A DNA stretch of 64,000 nucleotides from contig JAJVDF010000140.1 in the NCBI GenBank assembly GCA_022410635.1, positions 1,839,417-1,903,416 of the forward strand, written 5' to 3'. This document shows, one piece after another, positions 58,446 to 64,000 of this stretch. The notes under the pieces were generated by a model, which had not been told where the DNA came from, ran no database searches, and worked only from the letters and a program-made list of their open reading frames with translations. How positions within the stretch are numbered: the first letter of the stretch is position 1; each line of letters begins with the position of its first letter. The stretch is from Tretioscincus oriximinensis. Its lineage: Eukaryota > Chordata > Lepidosauria > Squamata > Gymnophthalmidae. The position numbers and the translations under genes are program-made.

Positions 58446-58527
58446 TATACTGCTCAAAACAATTAAGGGAACACTTAGTGTTACACTGTTTTGTTAAAGT
58501 GTTCCCTTAATTGTTTTGAGCAGTATA
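58446..58527. mobile_element. 82-bp palindromic MITE (Tc1/mariner-like)
   Basis: 30-bp perfect inverted arms (58446-58475 and 58498-58527), beginning tatactgctcaaaacaatt, surround a 22-bp centre. The flanks are TA-rich, compatible with a TA target duplication. It consists almost entirely of termini. Confidence 0.82.
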
Positions 58528-58636
58528 TATTGGAGATATGGAGTTCTTTATTAAAGAAGTTACCATTGATGAGAGTCATGGATGTACAATAAAGACAATA
58601 TAAACCTACGTGGGTATATATAGAGATACATATGGC

Positions 58637-58640
58637 AGAG

Positions 58641-58706
<66 letters not shown>
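58637..58706. repeat. (GATA)n followed by (GA)n
   Basis: About nine GATA units then about sixteen GA units, immediately left of a minus-strand SINE. Confidence 0.95.
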
Positions 58707-58709
<3 letters not shown>

Positions 58710-59013
58710 GTAGAAGAAGAAGAAGAACTGGGTTCTTATACCCCGCTTTTCTCACCTTTCAAAGGGACTCAAAGCNGCTTACAAGGGTATTTTTGCCCGA
58801 AGCCTCACATTCTATCTTCCCCACCAGGCTCTGGTGGTTCCCATGTATCTACTTGCAGTCAGTTGCAATTTCTTGCAATTCTTGCTTTCGAATAGCTGGG
58901 TTGGCTAGAGCTACAGGCTAGTGGAAGGTGCTCAGCCCTCCCCATGTCCCACACAGGGCTTCGAAACCCCATCTCCCAGGCGAGAGACGGATTCCTTAGT
59001 AACTGAGTTATCC
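58710..59013 (-). mobile_element. tRNA-derived SINE, copy 5, inside a GATA/GA array
   Basis: The minus-strand head lies at 58950-59013 (B box 'ggggtttcgaagccctg', A box region 'taactcagttactaagg'). The body and tail are well preserved, and GAA triplets at 58712-58727 form the tail. It has the youngest appearance of the family here. Confidence 0.92.
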
Positions 59014-59148
59014 GTGAGAGAGAGAGAGAGATAGAGATATAGAGATAGAGAGATAGATAGAGAGATAGATAGATAGATAGAGAGATATATAGAGAGATAG
59101 AGATAGATAGATAGATAGATAGATAGAGAGAGAGATAGAGAGATAGAG

Positions 59149-59214
<66 letters not shown>
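59014..59214. repeat. (GATA)n/(GA)n microsatellite
   Basis: 200 bp of GA and GATA units, with the longest pure GATA run at about 59149-59214. With 58637-58706 it forms one array split by the SINE. Confidence 0.95.
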
Positions 59215-59215
<1 letters not shown>

Positions 59216-59254
59216 CTTCCTAATGTTTATAGGTAGGTGTATGTGAATTCAGTA

Positions 59255-59409
59255 GTGTTTGGGCCAGTCACAGTTCTTTAGAACTCTCTCAGCCCCATCT
59301 ACTTCACAGGGTGTCTGTTGTGGAGAAAGCAACAACAGCTACGTGCACCACCCTTTGGCTGCCCTGAGACCTTCAGTATAGGAAAGGATATAAGTACAAA
59401 TAAATAAAA
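59255..59409 (+). mobile_element. SINE 3' portion with LINE tail
   Basis: 'tttgggccagtcacagttct', 'ctctcagccccatctac' and 'cacagggtgtctgttgtgg' are the body of the Sauria-type SINE whose head is seen at 15718 and 26535. The end 'ccctgagaccttcagtatag' with an 'aaataaataaaat' tail resembles the L2 3' terminus. Confidence 0.6.
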
Positions 59410-59586
59410 TATGTAAATTCCTGAGTGGCTGGATGTATGTAGTTCTGTTTCTTTTTGGATATATTGTTTGTTATTATTTTTACATGCCTACTAAAAAAAT
59501 CAAAGAACGAAGAAAGTAACCCAGTCATTATTAAATGTGTGCTTTGCTGAATCCTTGCTGGGGACATGGAAGGGGGAGGTACTTCT

Positions 59587-59589
<3 letters not shown>

Positions 59590-59619
<30 letters not shown>
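59590..59619. repeat. (GT)15 microsatellite
   Basis: Uninterrupted GT dinucleotides about 370 bp upstream of the proposed gene start. Confidence 0.95.
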
Positions 59620-59620
<1 letters not shown>

Positions 59621-59850
59621 AGCCACTCAGCCAGTGAGTGGAGTGCATCGATCGCTTTAATAACAATTTTGGAAAGGAAAAAAAAGGAGCAGCAGCAGCA
59701 GCAGAAGTGGGCAGAGCCTTCCAGTTACAGAAAGCAGGTGTTGTCCCGGCTTTCTCAGCCACTCAGCTGCTGCTGGGGCTGCTGCCTGCCTGCGGTCTGG
59801 CTCCCTCCTCGGCGTTCAACCTGAGCCCGGGAAGAAGACCGTGAGGGGGG

Positions 59851-59958
59851 ATGCGGGGCTCCCCGCCGGCTGCCCCCACGGCCCCTCCGACAGCTGGCGC
59901 CTTCTTCCCCTTGGCCACCTTCTCCTCCGTCCCCGGCGCCCCCCGCCGTCCTTGGTGA
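59851..59958 (+). other. Upstream open reading frame before the main ATG
   Basis: An ATG at 59851 opens a 35-codon Pro/Ala-rich frame ending in TGA at 59956-59958, two bases before the main ATG at 59961. If it lies in the 5' UTR it could limit translation of the main frame or allow reinitiation. Its context (gggggATGc) is weaker than that of the main start. Confidence 0.45.
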
Positions 59959-59960
59959 CC

Positions 59961-60014
59961 ATGCAGCGCGGGAAGCAGCTCCCCTTCTTCCTGGGCTTCC
60001 TGCTTTTCTCCGGG
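59961..60014 (+). CDS. Probable first coding exon, signal peptide of an unidentified secreted or membrane protein
   Basis: An ATG in favourable context (accATGc) starts 18 codons, MQRGKQLPFFLGFLLFSG: a short basic N-region (Arg3, Lys5), then a hydrophobic core (LPFFLGFLLF) and small residues, as in a secretory signal peptide. The frame meets a strong splice donor, gtgagt at 60015-60020, leaving phase 0. A short signal-peptide first exon in a CpG island followed by a long intron is common for vertebrate receptors, adhesion molecules and secreted factors. No second exon is recognisable before 64000, so intron 1 exceeds 3.98 kb. In-frame codons continue upstream without an ATG, so 59961 is the first in-frame ATG. 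I do not recognise the gene. The alternative is an unspliced chance frame in GC-rich DNA. Confidence 0.55.
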
Positions 60015-60393
60015 GTGAGTGAGGGGGGCCACGAGGGTCTTCCAAGAGGAGGGGGACTTTGGGGGGGGGAATCTGGGGCTCCAGGTTTGGCAGATCGTTT
60101 TATGGGAGGATTTGTGCCTTTTTTGTTATAACGGGAGACGAGTTGACTTTGCATCCGTTGCGGATCGAGAGCGCTATTGTGGGGCGCTCCCCCAATAACC
60201 TGGAACAGAGATGGGGGCGGCTGTTGTGCTGCCACTTGGGATCGGGGTCGGGCGTTGGGAGTAGTTTTCCGTTGGCGGAGAGCAACATGCCCAAAGCCCT
60301 GAGGGTCTGGGCGAAGGAAGTTGCGCTCCAGCTTCCCGGCCGGGCAAATAACAAGGCTTATTGGAGGCGTCCAGGCAGATCAGGAAAGGAACG

Positions 60394-60561
60394 GTCCCCA
60401 CTAAGCCTTATTCTGGGCGCTACCTCGGAATAGGAGTCTGCCATCTACATGCTAGTGTGGACTATGGCAGGCCCCGAAGGGGGCCTGCCATAGTCTACAC
60501 TGGCATGTGGATGGCCAAGCTCTGTCCCGAGATATAACCCGGAATAAGGCTCAGTGTGGAC
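60394..60561. mobile_element. Palindromic foldback element in the presumed first intron
   Basis: The left arm, 60394-60475 (ccactaagccttattctgg, ctgccatctacatgctagtg, actatggcaggccc), and the right arm, 60478-60561 (gggcctgccatagtctac, ctggcatgtggatggc, ggaataaggctcagtgtgg), are inverted with roughly 80 percent identity and almost no loop. Single-arm relatives lie at 27620 and 33842. No coding capacity is present. Confidence 0.75.
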
Positions 60562-60929
60562 AGACTGTCAAAACAGGGGGAAGGTGAAGAAGAAAGTGGG
60601 GAAGGCTGGCCGGGTAATCCCTGGCCCCACCCTGGCCACACCTCANTCTTGCCAGATCTATTCCGCCCTACGGGTTCCCTGAGGTCTGGGTGGCTCCGAA
60701 GCCGACGGGAGCTCCCGAAACTTAGCGCTGTAGCTCCATCGGTGGGCAGACCCATGCACGGCAGGCGCCTGGATGCAACTTTAAAGGGTTTCTTTAGCTA
60801 ATCGCTGCCGGGATTCATGGTAACCTTACTTGCCGTGGTAGTGGGAGTATTTCACCTCCTTCTCCTTCCTAAATTGTCCAGAGATTTTGACTAGATCGGA
60901 GTTGGGAAGCAGGAGGAGGGGTGCGTAAA
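60562..60929. other. Intronic sequence, no repeat recognised
   Basis: Moderately GC-rich continuation of the presumed first intron. Short frames on both strands have no known motif. Confidence 0.4.
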
Positions 60930-61239
60930 ATCCCGTCTGTTTTCACACCAAGGATATCTCGGGATAAGCCATCGCTGCCACAGGACACACCTACCCGGGT
61001 TCTTGTGAGGCGGCAGTGGTGCCCTGCTTACCAGCATTGTGGTGTTGCCACCATGGCAACGTGAAGGATGGGGCTCCCGTACAACGCCTCCCTGATCTGC
61101 TGCCGGGAACGTGATCTCCCGTGATTTCGGGCAAGATCTCGCCCCGGCAGCGGAATTGTGCTACGCCACATCTGGAATAAATCCACTCTGAAAAGCTGCA
61201 GAAAAAAGGAAAGTTGTAGCAAGTTGATTGCACAGGGCC
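60930..61239 (+). mobile_element. Non-autonomous element, family shared with 34575-34935
   Basis: Collinear with the copy at 34575: 'aagccatcgctgccacagg', 'cctccctgatctgctgccgg', 'acgtgatctc', 'ccccggcagc' and 'gttgtagcaagttgat'. It ends in tgcacagggcc, the inverse of the ggccctgtgca start of the other copy. The left end is degenerate (atcccgtctgttttcacac). It is CpG-richer than its relative, which suggests a younger copy or a less methylated location. Confidence 0.62.
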
Positions 61240-61528
61240 TCAGTATCACGTCTGAATAGTAATGATCTGAAGATCAGTAGCCTAGCCGGAGAGACAACCC
61301 ACTAATTATGATCTGTTTACAATATTGTAATATTTATTGCGACAAAACGATGATCGTACACTATAGTGCCAAGNGTACCCGTTCACCCACGCAGGTGAAT
61401 GCAGGTATGTACGAAAACTTTTGGCAATATGGTATTATTTTATTATAATAAATGTAATTGTAATCTGTTTCTGTTTCCACCCTAAAACATTAGCAAATTA
61501 TGCAAGCTATCACTTGATACAAACTTCG

Positions 61529-61530
<2 letters not shown>

Positions 61531-61562
<32 letters not shown>

Positions 61563-61566
61563 GAGA
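61531..61566. repeat. (CT)n(CA)n(GA)n compound microsatellite
   Basis: A CT run passes directly into a CA run and then a short GA run. Confidence 0.92.
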
Positions 61567-61649
61567 GAACATCTGCAAATTCAATTTTACTCCACAAAAT
61601 TTATGTGAATTAGACTAGGATACAATATAAAGTTTTCCTTAAATAATCT

Positions 61650-61875
61650 CATTTTTTGAAGCAGCCCAGATTGCAGCCAACTTGTGTATGGATAGGTGTG
61701 CTCCATACACCCCTGAGGTATGGAAGAACTTCTGAGGGAGTTCCTCCCCTATCAGAGATGCAAAAAGAGGCAGGTCCTTCTCTTTGCTGGCTCCCACATT
61801 CTGGGACAGCCTCCCTCTAGACGTTTGCCAAGCAAGCATCTACACTGTATAGCTTTTGATGCCTGATAAAAACAT
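61650..61875 (+). mobile_element. LINE (L2/CR1-like) 3' fragment
   Basis: 'gctggctcccacattctggg', 'acagcctccctctagacgtt' and 'gatgcctgataaaaacatac' follow the order seen in L2-type 3' regions ('ctccctcgaggtgcg' at 3350). It is diverged and is interrupted by the insertion at 61890. Confidence 0.5.
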
Positions 61876-61970
61876 ACTTTTTCATCCAATTTCAGAAAGC
61901 TTATGCCAACCACTTTTCTCAAGTTAGTCTCAAAGTGCTGCTAGCCCCTTTGCTGGACTTTTTCATCCAA
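61876..61970 (+). mobile_element. Minimal Penelope-like insertion (67 bp) with 14-bp TSD
   Basis: The direct repeat actttttcatccaa (61876-61889 and 61957-61970) brackets tttcagaaagcttatgccaa ... ctagcccctttgctgg (61890-61956). The insert consists only of the outer Penelope tail, beginning with the same tttcag as the element at 11472 and ending in the same ctttgctgg-type terminus as at 43838. It is far too short to encode anything. Confidence 0.82.
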
Positions 61971-62276
61971 GATAGCTCAGTTCCTTAGGAATTCGTCTCT
62001 CGCCTGGGAGATCGGGTTTCGAAGCCCTGTGTTGGAAGTGGGGAGTGGTGAGCACCTTCCACTAGCCTGTAGCTCTAGCCAACCCAGCTATTCGAAAGCA
62101 TGAATTGCAAGAAATTGCAACTGACTGCAAGTAGATACATGGGAACCACCAGAGCCTGGTGGGGAAGATAGAATGTGAGCCTTCAGGCAAAATATATCCT
62201 TGTAAGCAGCTTTGAGTCCCTTTGAAAGGTGAGAAAAGCGCGGTATAAGAACCAAGTTCTTCTTCTTCTTCTTCCA
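61971..62276 (+). mobile_element. tRNA-derived SINE, copy 6
   Basis: It starts at gatagctcagttccttagg (A box region), lacking the first few bases of the head. The B box is 'gggtttcgaagccctg' near 62007. The body and LINE-like tail are complete, ending in five to six TTC units. It abuts the TSD of the Penelope insertion exactly. Confidence 0.9.
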
Positions 62277-62689
62277 TACTTCTGACTCCTAGTTCCCTTT
62301 GCGCTCTGTCTTCCTAGAGAGGGTGGATACCTGGTAGGTAGGGATATCTTTTTAAACATTTTATTAATACGCATTTTTTTGGTCTCTTGGCCTTTTGTTA
62401 CCTGCCTTGGGACGAGTAGCGAAGGGCAGGATATACACTGCCAAATAAAACCAAATTGATCAAAACTTGCAATATTTGCAAATTTTCTAAAGTTTAGAGC
62501 TTCTGTTAATTTTTCCATTGAATTGAAATAAACAGCAGCCTCCAAGGTGTTTTCTAAGTTCATTTTGAGGTTCTTTATTTTCCGACCGTTGTTTGCACCA
62601 AACGTCAGACGTATAGACCTCTATTATTGTTGGGAAGCAGTTTTCTTGGCAAAGATACAGAAGTTGTTAACCACGGCTTGCTTCCAGAG
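62277..62689. other. No gene; faint LINE-tail words
   Basis: 'tgccttgggacgagtagcga' and 'aaataaaac' near 62402-62450 may be an old LINE tail. No exon is supported. Confidence 0.35.
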
Positions 62690-62764
62690 AGCAGCTGGGG
62701 ATTAACCCCAGCAACCCTCTGCTTTCCAGGCAGTCGTTCTACCACTGACTATAAGCCCTCCCAT
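62690..62764 (-). mobile_element. tRNA-derived SINE head
   Basis: The reverse complement begins gggagggcttatagtcagtg (an A-box-like stretch, gtggtaga following) and has 'aaagcagagggttgctgggg' with a 'ggttaatcccc' B-box-like element. It resembles the tRNA-related heads of a separate SINE family ('gctcagtggtagagc'). No tRNA acceptor stem or CCA context is present, so it is not a tRNA gene. Confidence 0.6.
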
Positions 62765-62943
62765 ATATAAATATAGATCCTAGGTATTGTAAAATGTGAA
62801 TTATTGCTAATAGTTAGGAAGTTGCTTTGATTTGCTTTGGAGTTCTTAGACAGGAAACAGTATCAATTTTTNAAAAAAAACAAATATGCTTTGAGATGGA
62901 TCTTAAGCTGATTGAGAGGGGCAATAGGGTTTTGTGGGATGCT

Positions 62944-63042
62944 TAGTCCCTCCGCATCTGAAGAAGTAGATGGGTCTACGAAAGCTTATGTCAACCACTT
63001 TTCTCAAGTTAGTCTCAAAGTGCTGCTAGCTCCTTTGCTGGA
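62944..63042 (+). mobile_element. Penelope-like element 3' tail
   Basis: 'tagtccctccgcatctgaag' (compare 12088), 'gtctacgaaagcttatgtc', 'agtctcaaagtgctgctagc' and 'tcctttgctgga'. This is the tail alone, in direct orientation. No target duplication was recognised. Confidence 0.78.
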
Positions 63043-63619
63043 TTTAAAAAAAACAGTTTCTATTTCACCCAGCTGAGCAAATTGTAACTTTAAGGGTTGG
63101 TAGGATCAATTTGGGATGTGTGGTGTGTGTGAACTGAGGTGAGGAAGATAATGTTTCCCTACCTTCCCTGTAAGGTAACTTGTTCCAAGTTAAGNAACTC
63201 CTTTTTCATGGCTGCAGTTGCTTTTTTGAAAGCAGTGTCTGGAAGAGAAGCGCTTGCTTGCAAGTTCCAAATCCTTGCCCTATCCATTTAGATTTGAGAA
63301 AGATAAGCACCTGGAATCCTGAGGAGCCTTAGCCAATTGTGCATAAAGATCAAAGGTGTCAGCTAGTGTATCCTCATCCTATTCACAAATCTTCTATATT
63401 GTTCCAAAGTTAGTCCTTGAGCAGGAAACAAAGTTCTTGTCCAAGCCAAATATGCATATTGGAGAATATATGAATTTAGCTCAGAAATATAAACTCAGAA
63501 TATTTATCAGATCTGCTATCAGTGTTCAGTCTCTGCTGGTTTAGGTGGCCCAGGCTTTCCATTTATAAGTGCAAGAATGCTAAAAAAAAGAGTAGAATAG
63601 AAGGGAAGGGGAAAATGAG
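63043..63619. other. No recognisable exon or repeat
   Basis: Presumed intronic sequence with nothing recognised. Confidence 0.4.
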
Positions 63620-63956
63620 TTTTAAAGCAGGGATGCTCAAACTACAACCCGGGGGCCACATGTGGCCCTCCAAGGACATTTATCCGGCCCGCAGCAGCAC
63701 TGGCCGCTTCCTTTCCTCCTTTCTTTCATGAACTCCCTCTCTCTTTCCCTTCTTCCGTCCCTTCATCTTCCTCCCTTCCTGGCTCCAGCCCCTTTAGCTG
63801 CGTCCAGGAGAGGAACATGGGATTCAGATGAAAATATGTGCAGTGTCATGGGAATTNGTTCATAGTTTTTAAAAAACTATAGTCTGGCCCTCCAACGGTC
63901 TGAAGGACAGTGAACTGGCCCCCTGTTTAAAAAGTTTGAGGACCCCTGTTTTAAAG
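63620..63956. mobile_element. Non-autonomous hAT transposon with 8-bp TSD
   Basis: The element 63628-63948 (321 bp) is bracketed by an exact 8-bp repeat ttttaaag (63620-63627 and 63949-63956). The ends are inverted: cagggatgctcaaact on the left, and agtttgaggacccctg on the right, whose reverse complement is caggggtcctcaaact (14 of 16 positions identical). The internal 'gggggccacatgtggccctc' and 'tctggccctccaacggtctg' words are typical of such elements. No transposase is encoded. Confidence 0.92.
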
Positions 63957-64000
63957 GGTGGTGTATGGAAATTGATATGTAGGGTAACGAGCCAAATATA

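Larger units (their letters stand above)
59750..60370 (+). promoter_or_regulatory. CpG-rich promoter region / 5' UTR
   Basis: The sequence shifts abruptly from AT-rich to GC-rich with many CpG dinucleotides, densest at 59810-59960, around a probable first exon. No TATA box stands out upstream, which fits a CpG-island promoter with dispersed initiation. The transcription start cannot be placed. Repeats are absent between about 59.62 and 60.39 kb, unlike most of the window. Confidence 0.65.

Noticed and set aside
58637..59214. CRISPR-like array
   Set aside because: The repeats are simple GATA/GA microsatellite units without spacers, split by a SINE. The genome is clearly animal.
59841..60131. 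96-codon frame through the CpG island as a single unspliced protein
   Set aside because: It begins with GTG, not ATG, and reads through a strong splice donor at 60015. The real coding part is more likely 59961-60014.
60059..60433. 124-codon frame after the splice donor
   Set aside because: It lies in the presumed first intron, runs into a palindromic repeat, and has no recognisable protein.
62690..62764. Functional tRNA gene on the minus strand
   Set aside because: tRNA-like promoter words are present, but the arms are mismatched. It fits a SINE head better.

Overview
The window looks like nuclear DNA of a squamate reptile. This is inferred from its repeats: CR1 ends with the ATTCTATG octamer, L2-clade LINEs, L1 tails, Penelope-like elements with a GIY-YIG endonuclease, tRNA-derived SINEs with a LINE-like tail, a long GATA/GA array, and an AT-rich background with scattered single N positions. 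The species cannot be fixed from this sequence alone. No bacterial-style gene organisation, CRISPR array, rRNA gene or functional tRNA gene was seen.

Positions 1 to about 59.5 kb look intergenic, with no convincing host exon. This stretch is a mosaic of old and younger mobile elements. L2 remnants lie at 2.5-3.6, 4.3-4.7, 28.8-29.1, 37.4 and 41.2-41.5 kb. CR1 copies lie at 2.2, 13.5-14.0, 15.9-17.0, 24.8-25.1, 26.3-26.5 and 56.2-56.6 kb; the 15.9 kb copy still reads as reverse transcriptase. L1 ORF2 tails lie at 18.6-19.2 and 46.2-46.9 kb. A probable solo LTR with a 6-bp target duplication is at 7.6-8.4 kb. Two non-autonomous hAT elements with exact 8-bp target duplications are at 50.5 and 63.6 kb. 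Several other foldback or inverted-repeat elements are spread through the window.

The most distinctive elements are Penelope-like. At 11.46-12.16 kb a 15-bp target duplication brackets an insertion that has an inverted terminal fragment at its 5' side, a GIY-YIG reading frame, and the shared tail. Closely related minimal pieces at 43.6 kb (a hairpin in a 16-bp target duplication), 61.9 kb (67 bp in a 14-bp duplication), 6.4 kb (foldback) and 62.9 kb carry little more than the termini. Together they suggest that short, coding-free copies were mobilised.

At the right edge, a GC- and CpG-rich segment at about 59.75-60.37 kb holds the only likely host gene start: an ATG at 59961 in good context, 18 codons resembling a signal peptide, and a strong splice donor at 60015. 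The gene would run rightwards, so everything to the end of the window would be first intron. An upstream reading frame of 35 codons ends two bases before that ATG. I do not recognise the gene.
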